Origin: Microcebus murinus | Lineage: Eukaryota > Chordata > Mammalia > Primates > Cheirogaleidae | Assembly (NCBI RefSeq): GCF_040939455.1 | Contig: NC_134126.1 | Coordinates: forward strand, 558,001 to 622,000 | Direction of reading: 5' to 3' | DNA length: 64,000 nucleotides | Shown here: in pieces, positions 28,116 to 41,000 of the stretch | Layout: the number at the start of each line of letters is the position of its first letter | Position numbering within the stretch: position 1 is the first letter of the stretch | Translations under genes and position numbers: made by a program | The notes under the pieces: model-generated | What the model was told of the DNA's origin: nothing | Seen by the model: the letters and a program-made list of their open reading frames with translations, nothing else | Databases searched by the model: none

Positions 28116-31100
28116 GTGGGTGAGTGGACACAGCCAGATCCGCACTGCGCGCTGCCTGCCCCTCTCACGTGGGTGAGTGGACACAGCCAGATCCGCACTG
28201 CGCCCTGCCTGCCCGTCTCCCGTGGGCGAGCGGACACATCTAGATCCGCACTGCGCCCTGCCTGCCCGTCTCCCATGGTTGACTGGACACACCAGATCCG
28301 CACTGCGCCCTGCCTGCCCGTCTCCCGTGGGTGAGTGGACACAGCCAGATCCGCACTGCGCCCTGCCTGCCCGTCTCCCGTGGGTGAGTGGACAGGGCCA
28401 GATCCACACTGCGCCGTTCCTGCCCGTCTGCCGTGGGCGAGTGGACACTGCCAGATCCACACTGCGCACTGCCTGACCGTCTGCCGTGGGTGAGTGGACA
28501 CAGCCAGATCCGCACTGCGCCCTGCCTAACCGCCTGCCGTGGGTGAGTGGACACAGCAAGATCCGCACTGCGCCTTGCCTGCCCGTCTCCCGTGGGCGAG
28601 TGGACACAGCCACATCCGCACTGCGCCTTTCCTGCCCTTCTGCCGTGGGTGAGTGGACACAGCCAGATCCGCACTGCGCCGTGCCTGTCCGTCTACCGTG
28701 GGTGAGTGGACACAGCCAGATCCGCACTGCGCCCTGCCTGACTGCTTGCCGTGGGTGAGTGGACATAGCCAGATCCGCACTGCGCCCTGCCTGCCCGTCT
28801 CCCGTGGGTGAGTGGAAACAGCCAGATCCGCACTGCGCGCTGCCTGCCCGTCTCCCGTGTGCGAGTGGACACAGCCAGATACGCACTACGCCCTGCCTGA
28901 CCGTCTGCCGTGTGTGAGTGGACACAGCCAGATCCGCACTGCGCCCTGCCTGCCCGTCTCCTGTGGGTGAGTGGACACAGCCAGATCCGCACTGCGCCCT
29001 GCCTGACCGTCTGCCGTGGGTGAGTGGACACAGCCAGATCCGCACTGCGCCCTGCCTGACCGCCTGCCGTGGGTGAGTGGACACAGCCAGATCCGCACTG
29101 CGCCCTGCCTGCCCGTCTTCCGGGGGCGAGTGGACACAGCCAGATCCGCACTGCGCCCTGCCTGCCCTTCTGCCGTGGGTGAGTGGACACAGCCAGATCC
29201 GCACAGTGCCCTGCCTGACCGTCTGCCGTGGGTGTGTGGACACAGCCAGATCCACACTGCGCCCTGCCTGCCCGTCTGCCGTGGGTGAGTGGACACAGCC
29301 AGATCCGCACTGCGTCCTGCCTGACCGTCTCCCGTGGGTGAGTGGACACAACCAGATCCGCACTGCGCCCTGCCTGCCCGTCTCCCGTGGGTGAGTGGAC
29401 ACAGCCAGATCCGCACTGAGCCCTGCCTGCCCGTCTCCCGTGGGTGAGTGGACACAGCCAGATCCGCACTGCGCCCTGCCTGCCCGTCTCCCGAGGGTGA
29501 GTGGACACAGCCAGATCCGCACTGCGCCCTGCCTGCCCGTCTCCCGTGGGTGAGTGGACACAGCCAGATCCGCACTGCGCGCTGCCTGCCCATCTGTCGT
29601 GGGCGAGTGGACACAGCCATATCCGCACTACGCCCTGCCTGACCGTCTGCCGTGGGTGAGTGGACAAAGCCAGATCCACACTGCGCCCTGCCTGCCCGTC
29701 TCTCGTGGGCGAGCGGACACAGCCAGATCCGCACTGCGCCCTGCCTGACCGTCTACCGTAGGTGAGTGGACACAGCCAGATCCGCACTGCGCCCTGCCTG
29801 CCTGTCTGCCGTGGGCGAGTGGACACAGCCAGATCCGCACTGCGCCCTGCCTGACCGTCTGCTGTGGGTGAGTGGACACAGCCAGATCCACAATGCGCCC
29901 TGCCTGCCCCTATGCTGTGGGCGAGTTGACACAGCCAGATCCGCACTGCGCCCTGCCTGACTGTCTGCCGTGGGCGAGTGGACACAGCCAGATCTGCACT
30001 GCGCCCTGCCTGACCGCCTGCCGTGGGTGAGTGGACACAGCCAGATCCGCACTGCGCCCTGCCTGCCCGTCTCCCGTGGGCGAGTGGACACAGCCAGATC
30101 CGCACTGCACCCTGTCTGCCCTTCTGCCGTGGGTGAGTGAACACAGCCAGATCCGCACTGCGCGCTGCCTGCCCGTCTCCCGTCAGTGAGTGGACATAGC
30201 CAGATCCGCACTGCGCCCTACCTGCCCGTCTCCCGTGGGCGAGTGGACACAGCCCGTTCCGCACTGCGCTCTGCCTGCCCGTCTGCCGTGGGTGAGTGGA
30301 CACAGCCAGATCCACACTGCGCCCTGCCTTACCGCCTGCCGTGGGTGAGTGGACACAGCCAGATCCGCACTGCGCCCTGCCTGCCCGTCACCCGTGGGCG
30401 AGTGGACACAGCCAGATCCGCACTGCGCCCTGCCTGACCGCCTGCCGTGGGTGAGTGGACACAGCCAGATCCGCACTGCGCCCTGTATGACCGTCTGCCG
30501 TGGGTGAGTGGACACAGCCAGATCCGCACTGCGCGCTGCCTGCCCCTCTCACGTGGGTGAGTGGACACAGCCAGATCCGCACTGCGCCCTGCCTGCCCGT
30601 CTCCCGTGGGCGAGCGGACACATCTAGATCCGCACTGCGCCCTGCCTGCCCGTCTCCCATGGTTGACTGGACACAGCCAGATCCGCACTGCGCCCTGCCT
30701 GCCCGTCTCCCATGGGTGAGTGGACACAGCAAGATCCGCACTGCGCCCTGCCTGCCCGTCTCCCGTGGGTGAGTGGACAGAGCCAGATCCACACTGCGCC
30801 GTGCCTGCCCGTCTGCCGTGGGCGAGTGGACACTGCCAGATCCGCACTGCGCACTGCCTGACCGTCTGCCGTGGGTGAGTGGACACAGCCAGATCCGCAC
30901 TGCGCCCTGCCTAACCGCCTGCCGTGGGTGAGTGGACACAGCAAGATCAGCACTGCGCCTTGCCTGCCCGTCTCCCGTGGGCGAGTGGACACAGCCACAT
31001 CCGCACTGCGCCTTTCCTGCCCTTCTGCCGTGGGTGAGTGGACACAGCCAGATCCGCACTGCGCCCTGCCTGACCGTCTACCGTGGGTGAGTGGACACAG

Positions 31101-33230
31101 CCAGATCCGCACTGCGCCCTGCCTGACTGCTTGCCGTGGGTGAGTGGACACAGCCAGATCCGCACTGCGCCCTGCGTGTCCGCCTGCCGTGGGTGAGTGG
31201 ACACAGCCAGATCCGCACTGCGCCCTGCCTGCCCGTCTCCCGTGGGTGAGTGGAAACAGCCAGATCCGCACTGCACGCTGCCTGCCCGTCTCCCGTGTGC
31301 GAGTGGACACAGCCAGATACGCACTACGCCCTGCCTGACCGTCTGCCGTGTGTGAGTGGACACAGCCAGATCCGCACTGCGCCCTGCCTGCCCGTCTCCT
31401 GTGGGTGAGTGGACACAGCCAGATCCGCACTGCGCCCTGCCTGACCGTCTGCCGTGGGTGAGTGGACACAGCCAGATCCGCACTGCGCCCTGCCTGACCG
31501 CCTGCCGTGGGTGAGTGGACACAGCCAGATCCGCACTGCGCCCTGCCTGCCCGTCTTCCGGGGTTGAGTGGACACAGCCAGATCCGCACTGCGCCCTGCC
31601 TGCCCTTCTGTCGTGGGTGAGTGGACACAGCCAGATCCGCACAGTGCCCTGCCTGCCCGTCTCCTGTGGGTGTGTGGACACAGCCAGATCCACACTGCGC
31701 CCTGCCTGCCCGTCTGCCGTGGGTGAGTGGACACAGCCAGATCCGCACTGCGTCCTGCCTGACCGTCTCCCGTGGGTGAGTGGACACAGCCAGATCCGCA
31801 CTGCGCCCTGCCTGCCCGTCTCCCGTGGGTGAGTGGACACAGCCAGATCCGCACTGCACCTTGCCTGCCCGTCTCCCGTCAGTGAGTGGACACAGCCAGA
31901 TCCGCACTGAGCCCTGCCTGCCCGTCTCCCGTGGGTGAGTGGACACAGCCAGATCCGCACTGCGCCCTGCCTGCCCGTCTCCCGATGGTGAGTGGACACA
32001 GCCAGATCCGCACTGCGCCCTGCCTGCCCGTCTCCCGTGGGTGAGTGGACACAGCCAGATCCGCACTGCGCGCTGCCTGCCCGTCTGTCGTGGGTGAGTG
32101 GACACAGCCATATCCGCACTACGCCCTGCCTGACCGTCTGCCGTGGGTGAGTGGACAAAGCCAGATCCACACTGCGCCCTGCCTGCCCGTCTCCCGTGGG
32201 CGAGCGGACACAGCCAGATCCGCACTGCGCCCTGCCTGACCGTCTACCGTAGGTGAGTGGACACAGCCAGACCCGCACTGCGCCCTGCCTGCCCGTCTGC
32301 CGCGGGCGAGTGGACACAGCCAGATCCGCACTGCGCCCTGCCTGACCGTCTGCTGTGGGTGAGTGGACACAGCCAGATCCCCAATGTGCCCTGCCTGCCC
32401 CTATGCTGTGGGCGAGTTGACACAGCCAGATCCGCACTGCGGCCTGCCTGACCGTCTGCCGTGGGCGAGTGGACACAGCCAGATCTGTACTGCGCCCTGC
32501 CTGACCGCCTGCCGTGGGTGAGTGGACACAGCCAGATCCGCACTGCGCCCTGCCTGCCCGTCTCCCGTGGGCGAGTGGACACAGCCAGATCCGCACTGCG
32601 CCCTGCCTGCCCTTCTGCCGTGGGTGAGTGAACACAGCCAGATCCGCACTGCGCGCTGCCTGCCCGTCTCCCGTCAGTGAGTGGACACAGCCAGATCCGC
32701 ACTGCGCCCTACCTGCCCGTCTCCCGTGGGCGAGGGGACACAGCCCGTTCCGCACTGCGCTCTGCCTGCCCGTCTGCCGTGGGTGAGTGGACACAGCCAG
32801 ATCCACACTGCGCCCTGCCTTACCGCCTGCCGTGGGTGAGTGGACACAGCCAGATCCGCACTGCGCCCTGCCTGACCGTCACCCGTGGGCGAGTGGACAC
32901 AGCCAGATCCGCACTGCGCCCTGCCTGACCGCCTGCCGTGGGTGAGTGGACACAGCCAGATCCGCACTGCGCCCTGCCTGCCCGTCTCCCGTGGGCGAGT
33001 GGACACAGCCAGATCCGCACTGCGCCCTGCCTGCCCTTCTGCCGTGGGTGAGTGGACACAGCCAGATCCGCACTGCGCCCTGCCTGACCGTCTGCCGTGG
33101 GTGAGTGGACACAGCCAGATCCGCACTGCGCCCTGCCTTACCGCCTGCCGTGGGTGAGTGGACACAGCCAGATCCGCACTGCGCCCTGCCTGCCCGTCTT
33201 CCGGGGGCGAGTGGACACAGCCAGATCCGC
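28116..33230. repeat. Tandem pair of 45-47-monomer higher-order units
   Basis: The unit beginning at 28116 is repeated from 30500. Offsets grow from 2,384-2,385 (45 monomers) to 2,438 and 2,491 (47 monomers) across the pair, showing two monomers gained in the second copy. Both copies open with a private monomer reading CACATCTAGATCC (28235-28246 and 30619-30630), followed by a GGTTGACTGG junction. A 1-bp deletion lies near 28290 in the first copy only. The second unit ends at the out-of-register junction at 33231. Confidence 0.78.
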
Positions 33231-33246
33231 ACTGCGACCTGCCTGC
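33231..33246. repeat. 16-bp partial monomer: out-of-register junction in the array
   Basis: After a complete GATCCGC, the 16 bases ACTGCGACCTGCCTGC are followed directly by ACTGCGCACTGCC, so the array jumps back 16 bases within a monomer. Spacing arithmetic agrees: landmarks at 27586 and 33272 are 107 monomers plus 15 apart, which is this +16 and the -1 near 28290. It is the only register change larger than one base that I could infer in the window. It coincides with the left edge of the duplicated block at 33247. Confidence 0.85.
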
Positions 33247-36200
33247 ACTGCGCACTGCCTGACCGTCTGCCGTGGGTGAGTGGACACAGCCAGATCCGTA
33301 CTGCGCCCTGCATAACCGCCTGCCGTGGGTGAGTGGACACAGCAAGGTCCGCACTGCGCCTTGCCTGCCCGTCTCCCGTGGGCGACTGGACACAGCCAGA
33401 TCCTCACTGCGCCCTGCCTGCCCTTCTGCCGTGGGTGAGTGGACACAGCCAGATCCGCACTGCGCCCTGCCTGACCGTCTGCCGTGGGTGAGTGGACACA
33501 GCCAGATCCGCACTGCGCCCTGCCTGACTGCTTGCCGTGGGTGAGTGGACACAGCCAGATCCGCACAGCGCCCTGCCTGACCGCCTGCCGTGGGAGAGTG
33601 GACACAGCCAGATCCACACTGCGCTCTGCCTGCTCGTCTGCCGTGGGTTAGTGGACACAGCCAGATCCACACAGCACCGTCTCTGCCCATCTTCCGTGGG
33701 TGAGTGGACACAGCCGGATCCGCACTGCGCCCTGCCTGACCGTCTGCCGTGGGTGAGTGGACACAGCCAGATCCGCACTGCGCCCTGTATGACCGTCTGC
33801 CGTGGGTGAGTGGACACAGCCAGATCCGCACTGCGCGCTGCCTGCCCCTCTCACGTGGGTGACTGGACACAGCCAGATCCGCACTGCGCCCTGCCTGCCC
33901 GTCTCCCGTGGGTGAGTGGACACAGCCAGATCCGCACTGCGCCCTGCCTGCCCGTCTCCCGTGGGTGAGTGGACAGAGCCAGATCCACACTGCGCCGTTC
34001 CTGCCCGTCTGCCGTGGGCGAGTGGACACTGCCAGATCCGCACTGCGCACTGCCTGACCGTCTGCCGTGGGTGAGTGGACACAGCCAGATCCGCACTGCG
34101 CCCTGCCTAACCGCCTGCCGTGGGTGAGTGGACACAGCAAGATCCGCACTGCGCCTTGCCTGCCCGTCGCCCGTGGGCGAGTGGACACAGCCACATCCGC
34201 ACTGCGCCTTTCCTGCCCTTCTGCCGTTGGTGAGTGGACACAGCCAGATCCGCACTGCGCCCTGCCTGACCGTCTACCGTGGGTGAGTGGACACAGCCAG
34301 ATCCGCACTGCTCCCTGCCTGACTGCTTGCCGTGGGTGAGTGGACACAGCCAGATCCGCACTGCGCCCTGCGTGTCCGCCTGCCGTGGGTGAGTGGACAC
34401 AGCCAGATCCGCACTGCGCCCTGCCTGCCCGTCTCCCGTGGGTGAGTGAACACAGCCAGATCCGCACTGCAGCTTGCCTGTCTGTCTCCCGTCAGTGAGT
34501 GGACACAGCCAGATCCGCACTGCGCCCTGCCTGCCCGTCTCCCGTGGGTGAGTGGACACAGCCGGATCCGCACTGCGCGCTGCCTGCCCGTCTCCAGTGG
34601 GCGAGTGGAAACAGCCAGATCCGCACTGCGCGCTGCCTGCCCGTCTGTCGTGGGCGAGTGGACACAGCCATATCCGCACTGCGCCCTGCCTGCCCGTCTG
34701 CCGTGGGTGAGTGGACACAGCCAGATCCACAATGCGCCCTGCCTGCCCATCTGCCGTGGGTGAGTGGACACAGCCAGATCCACACTGCGCCCTGCCTGCC
34801 CCTATGCTGTGGGCGAGTGGACACAGCCAGTTCCGCACTGCGCCCTGCCTGACCGTCTGCGTGGGTGAGTGGACACAGCCAGATCTGCAATGCGCCCTGC
34901 CTGACCGCCTGCCGTGGGTGAGTGGACACAGCCAGATCCGCACTGCGCCCTGCCTGCCCGTCTCCCGTGGACGAGTGGACACAGCCAGATCCGCACTGCG
35001 CCCTGCCTGCCCTTCTGCCGTGGGTGAGTGAATACAGCCAGATCCGCACTGCGCACTGTCTGCCCGTCTCTCGTCAGTGAGTGGACACAGCCAGATCCGC
35101 ACTGCGCCCTGCCTGCCCGTCTTCCGGAGGCGATTGGACACAGCCAGATCCGCACTGCGCCCTGCCTGCCCTTCTGCCGTGGGTGAGTGGACACAGCCAG
35201 ATCCACACTGCGCCCTGCCTGCCCGTCTGCCGTGGGTGAGTGGACACAGCCAGATCCGCACTGCGCCCTGCCTGCCCGTCTCCCGTGGGTGAGTGGACAC
35301 AGCCAGATCCGCACTGCGCCCTGCCTGACCGTCTACCGTAGGTGAGTGGACACAGCCAGATCCGCACTGCGCCCTGCCTGCCCGTCTACCGTGGGCGAGT
35401 GGACACAGCCAGATCCGCACTGCACCCTGCCTGACCGTCTGCTGTGGGTGAGTGGACACAGCCAGATCCACACTGCGCCCTGCCTGCCCCTATGCTGTGG
35501 GCGAGTGGACACAGCCAGATCCGCACTGCGCCCTGCCTGACCGTCTGCCATGGGTGAGAGGACACAGCCAGATCCGCACTGCGCCCTGCCTGACCGCCTG
35601 CCGTGGGTGAGTGGACACAGCCAGATCCGCACTGCGCCCTGCCTGCCCGTCTCCCGTGGGCGAGTGGAAACAGCCAGATCAGCATTGCGCCCTGCCTGCC
35701 CTTCTGCCGTGGGTGAGTGGACACAGCCAGATCCGCACTGCGCCCTGCCTGCCCGTCTCCCGTCAGTGAGTGGACACAGCCAGATCCGCACTGCGCCCTA
35801 CCTGCCCGTCTCCCGTGGGCGAGTGGACACAGCCCGTTCCGCACTGCGCTCTGCCTGCCCGTCTGCCGTGGGTGAGTGGACACAGCCAGATCCGCACTGC
35901 GCCCTGCCTGACCGTCTGCCGTGGGTGAGTGGACACAGCCAGATCCGCACTGCGCCCTGCCTGACCGTCTGAGGTGGGTGAGTGGACACAGCCAGATCCG
36001 CACTGCGCCCTGCCTGCCCCTCTGCCGTGGGCGAGTGGACACAGCCAGATCCGCACTGCGCCCTTCCTGCCCGTCTCCCGTGGACGAGTGGACACAGCCA
36101 GATCCGCACTGCGCCCTGCCTGCCCTTCTGCCGTGGGTGAGTGAACACAGCCAGATCCGCACTGCGCCCTGTCTGCCCGTCTCTCGTCAGTGAGTGGACA

Positions 36201-38078
36201 CAGCCAGATCCGCACTGCGCCCTGCCTACCCTTCTGCCGTGGGTGAGTGGACACAGCCAGATCCGCACTGCGCCCTGTCTGACCGTCTGCCGTGGGTGAG
36301 TGGACACAGCCAGATCCGCACTGCGCCCTGCCTGCCCGTCTCCCGTGGGCGAGTGGACACAGCCAGATCCGCACTGCGCCCTACCTGCCCGTATCCCATG
36401 GGTGAGTGGACACAGCCAGATCCGCACTGCACCCTGCCTGACCGTCCTTCGTGGGTGAGTGGACACCGCCAGATCCGCACTGCGCCCTGCCTGCCCGTCT
36501 CCCGTGGGTGAGTGGACACAGCCAGATCCGCACTGCGCCCTTCCTGCCCGTCTCCCGTCAGTGAGTGGACACAGCCAGATCCGCACTGCGCCCTGCCTGC
36601 CCGTCTCCCGTGGACGAGTGGACACAGCCAGATCCGCACTGCGCCCTGCCTGCCCTTCTGCCGTGGGTGAGTGAACACAGCCAGATCCGCACTGCGCCCT
36701 GTCTGCCCGTCTCTCGTCAGTGAGTGGACACAGCCAGATCCGCACTGCGCCCTGCCTGCCCTTCTGCCGTGGGTGAGTGGACACAGCCAGATCCGCACTG
36801 CGCCCTGCCTGACCGTCTGCCGTGTGTGAGTGGACACAGCCAGATCCGCACTGCGCCCTGCCTGCCCGTCTCCCGTGGGTGAGTGGACACAGCCAGATCC
36901 GCACTGCGCCCTGCCTGACCGTCTGCCGTGGGTGAGTGGACACAGCCAGATCCGCACTGCGCCCTGCCTGACCGCCTCCCGTGGGTGAGTGGACACAGCC
37001 AGATCCGCACTGCGCCCTGCCTGCCCGTCTTCCGGAGGCGATTGGACACAGCCAGATCCGCACTGCGCCCTGCCTGCCCTTCTGCCGTGGATGAGTGGAC
37101 ACAGCCAGATCCGCACTGTGCCCTGCCTGACCGTCTGCCGTGGGTGTGTGGACACAGCCAGATCCATACTGTGCCCTGCCTGCCCGTCTGCCGTGGGTGA
37201 GTGGACACAGCCAGATCCGCACTGCGCCCTGCTTGCCCGTCTCCCGTGGGTGAGTGGACACAGCCAGATCCGCACTGCATCCTGCCTGCCCGTCTCCCGT
37301 GGGTGAGTGGACACAGCCAGATCCGCACTGCGCGCTGCCTGCCCGTCTGTCGTGGGCGAGTGGACACAGCCATATCCGCACTGCGCCCTGCCTGACCGTC
37401 TGCCGTGGGTGAGTGGACACAGCCAGATCCACACTGCTCCCTGCCTGCCCGTCTGCCGTGGGCGAGCGGACACAGCCAGATCCGCACTGCGCCCTGCCTG
37501 CCCGTCTACCGTGGGCGAGTGGACACAGCCAGATCCGCACTGCACCCTGCCTGACCGTCTGCTGTGGGTGAGTGGACACAGCCAGATCCACACTGCGCCC
37601 TGCCTGCCCCTATGCTGTGGGCGAGTGGACACAGCCAGATCCGCACTGCGCCCTGCCTGACCGTCTGCCGTGGGTGAGTGGACACAGCCAGATCCGCACT
37701 GCGCCCTGCCTGACCGCCTGCCGTGGGTGAGTAGACACAGCCAGATCCGCACTGCGCCCTGCCTGCCCGTCTCCCGTGGGCGAGTGGACACAGCCAGATC
37801 CGCATTGCGCCCTGCCTGCCCTTCTGCCGTGGGTGAGTGGACACAGCCAGATCCGCACTGCGCCCTGCCTGCCCGTCTCCCGTCAGTGAGTGGACACAGC
37901 CAGATCCGCACTGCGCCCTACCTGCCCGTCTCCCGTGGGCGAGTGGACACAGCCCGTTCCGCACTGCGCTCTGCCTGCCCGTCTGCCGTGGGTGAGTGGA
38001 CACAGCCAGATCCGCACTGCGCCCTGCCTGACCGTCTGCCGTGGGTGAGTGGACACAGCCAGATCCGCACTGCGCCCT
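33247..38078. repeat. Large satellite block L2, second copy of 20567-25928
   Basis: Variant order follows L1 from its first base after the 16-bp junction to about 38078, where CCTGCCTGTCTGCC replaces the CCCTACCTGCCC found at 25926. Lines compared by eye (for example 33321 with 20641, 34281 with 21601 and 34701 with 22021) differ at zero to two positions, often CpG transitions. The missing-base CTGCGTGGG monomer near 34857 is inherited. The copy lacks about ten monomers relative to L1. Confidence 0.8.
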
Positions 38079-41000
38079 GCCTGCCTGTCTGCCGTGGGTG
38101 AGTGGACACAGCCAAATCCGCACTGCGCCCTGCCTGCCCGTCTCCCGTGGGTGAGTGGACACAGCCAGATCCGCACTGCGCCTTGCCTGCCCCTCTGCCG
38201 TGGGCGAGTGGACACAGCCAGATCCGCACTGCGCCCTGCCTGACCGTCTGCCGTGGGTGAGTGGACACAACCAGATCCGCACTGCGCCCTGCCTGCCCGT
38301 CTCCCGTGGGCGAGTGGACACAGCCAGAATCGCACTGCGCCCTGCCTGCCCGTCTCCAGTGGGCTAGTGGACACAGCCAGATCCGCACTGCGCCCTGCCT
38401 GCCCGTCTGCCGTGGGTGAGTGGACACAGCCAGATCCACAATGCGCCCTGCCTGCCCGTCTGCCGTGGGTGAGTGGACACAGCCAGATCCGCACTGCGCC
38501 CTGCCTGCCCGTCTCCCGTGGGTGAGTGGACACAGCCAGATCCGCACTGCGCGCTGCCTGCCCGTCTCCCGTGGGCGAGTCGACACAGCCAGATACGCAC
38601 TACGCCCTGCCTGACCGTCTGCCGTGTGTGAGTGGACACAGCCAGATCCGCACTGCGCCCTGCCTGCCCGTCTCCCGTGGGTGAGTGGACACAGCCAGAT
38701 CCGCACTGCGCCCTGCCTGACCGTCTGCCGTGGGCGAGTGGACACAGCCAGATCCGCACTGCGCCCTGCCTGACCGCCTGCCGTGGGTGAGTGGACACAG
38801 CCAGATCCGCACTGCGCCCTGCCTGCCCGACTGCCATGGGTGAGTGGACACAGCCAGATCCGCACTGCGCCCTGCCTGACCCTCTCCCGTGGGTGAGTGG
38901 ACACAGCCAGATCCGCACTGCACCCTGCCTGACCGTCCTTCGTGGGTGAGTGGACACCGCCAGATCCGCACTGCGCCCTGCCTGCCCGTCTCCCGTGGGT
39001 GAGTGGACACAGCCAGATCCGCACTGCGCCCTGCCTGCCCGTCTCCCGTCAGTGAGTGGACACAGCCAGATCCGCACTGCGCCCTGCCTGACCGTCTCGC
39101 GTGGGTGAGTGGACACAGCCAGATCCGCACTGCGCGCTGCCTGCCCGTCTCCCGTGGGCGAGTGGACACAGCCAGATCCGCACTGCGCCCTGTCTGCCCG
39201 CTGTCTTGGGCGAGTGGACACAGCCAAATCCGCACTGCGCCCTGCCTGACCGTCTGCCGTCGGTGAGTGGACACAGCCAGATCCACACTGCGCCCTGCCT
39301 GCCCGTCTGCCGTGGGCGAGTGGAGACAGCCAGATCCGCACTGCGCACTGCCTGACCGTCTGCCGTGGGTGAGTCGACACAGCCAGATCCGCACTGCGCC
39401 CTGCCTGACCGCCTGCTGTGGGCGAGTGGACACAGCCAGATCCGCACTGCGCCCTGTATGACCGTCTGCCGTGGGTCAGTGGACACAGCCAGATCCGCAC
39501 TGCGCGCTGCCTGCCCCTCTCACGTGGGTGAGTGGACACAGCCAGATCCGCACTGCGCCCTGCCTGCCCGTCTCCCGTGGGCGAGCGGACACATCTAGAT
39601 CCGCACTGCGCCCTGCCTGCCCGTCTCCCATGGTTGACTGGACACAGCCAGATCCGCACTGCGCCCTGCCTGCCCGTCTCCCGTGGGTGAGTGGACACAG
39701 CCAGATCCGCACTGCGCCCTGCCTGCCCGTCTCCCGTGGGTGAGTGGACAGGGCCAGATCCACACTGCGCCGTGCCTGCCCGTCTGCCGTGGGCGAGTGG
39801 ACACTGCCAGATCCGCACTGCGCACTGCCTGACCGTCTGCCGTGGGTGAGTGGACACAGCCAGATCCGCACTGCGCCCTGCCTAACCGCCTGCCGTGGGT
39901 GAGTGGACACAGCAAGATCCGCACTGCGCCTTGCCTGCCCGTCTCCCGTGGGCGAGTGGACACAGCCACATCCGCACTGCGCCTTTCCTGCCCTTCTGCC
40001 GTGGGTGAGTGGACACAGCCAGATCCGCACTGCGCCCTGCCTGACCGTCTACCGTGGGTGAGTGGACACAGCCAGATCCGCACTGCGCCCTGCCTGACTG
40101 CTTGCCGTGGGTGAGTGGACACAGCCAGATCCGCACTGCGCCCTGCCTGCCCGTCTCCCGTGGGTGAGTGGAAACAGCCAGATCCGCACTGCGCGCTGCC
40201 TGCCCGTCTCCCGTGTGCGAGTGGACACAGCCAGATACGCACTACGCCCTGCCTGACCGTCTGCCGTGTGTGAGTGGACACAGCCAGATCCGCACTGCGC
40301 CCTGCCTGCCCGTCTCCTGTGGGTGAGTGGACACAGCCAGATCCGCACTGCGCCCTGCCTGACCGTCTGCCGTGGGTGAGTGGACACAGCCAGATCCGCA
40401 CTGCGCCCTGCCTGACCGCCTGCCGTGGGTGAGTGGACACAGCCAGATCCGCACTGCGCCCTGCCTGCCCGTCTTCCGGGGGCGAGTGGACACAGCCAGA
40501 TCCGCACTGCGCCCTGCCTGCCCTTCTGCCGTGGGTGAGTGGACACAGCCAGATCCGCACTGCGCCCTGCCTGCCCGTCTCCCGTGGGTGAGTGGACACA
40601 GCCAGATCCGCACTGCGCCCTGCCTGCCCGTCTCCCGTCAGTGAGTGGACACAGCCAGATCCGCACTGCGCCCTGCCTGACCGTCTCGCGTGGGTGAGTG
40701 GACACAGCCAGATCCGCACTGCGCGCTGCCTGCCCGTCTCCCGTGGGCGAGTGGACACAGCCAGATCCGCACTGCGCCCTGTCTGCCCGCTGTCGTGGGC
40801 GAGTGGACACAGCCAAATCCGCACTGCGCCCTGCCTGACCGTCTGCCGTCGGTGAGTGGACACAGCCAGATCCACACTGCGCCCTGCCTGCCCGTCTGCC
40901 GTGGGCGAGTGGAGACAGCCAGATCCGCACTGCGCACTGCCTGACCGTCTGCCGTGGGTGAGTCGACACAGCCAGATCCGCACTGCGCCCTGCCTGACCG

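Noticed and set aside
25356..29561. Very long minus-strand open frames (up to 1,401 codons) as repeat-protein genes
   Set aside because: The starts checked for the two longest frames are GTG, not ATG (bases 29559-29561 and 19334-19336 read CAC on the plus strand). The frames follow from a stop-free 53-bp unit, overlap one another in several phases, and differ only where satellite variants happen to create stops. There is no promoter, intron or codon-use evidence.
33105..33332. A gene fragment or foreign insert at the irregular 33.2-kb monomer
   Set aside because: All bases there are explained as two satellite monomers joined 16 bases out of register.
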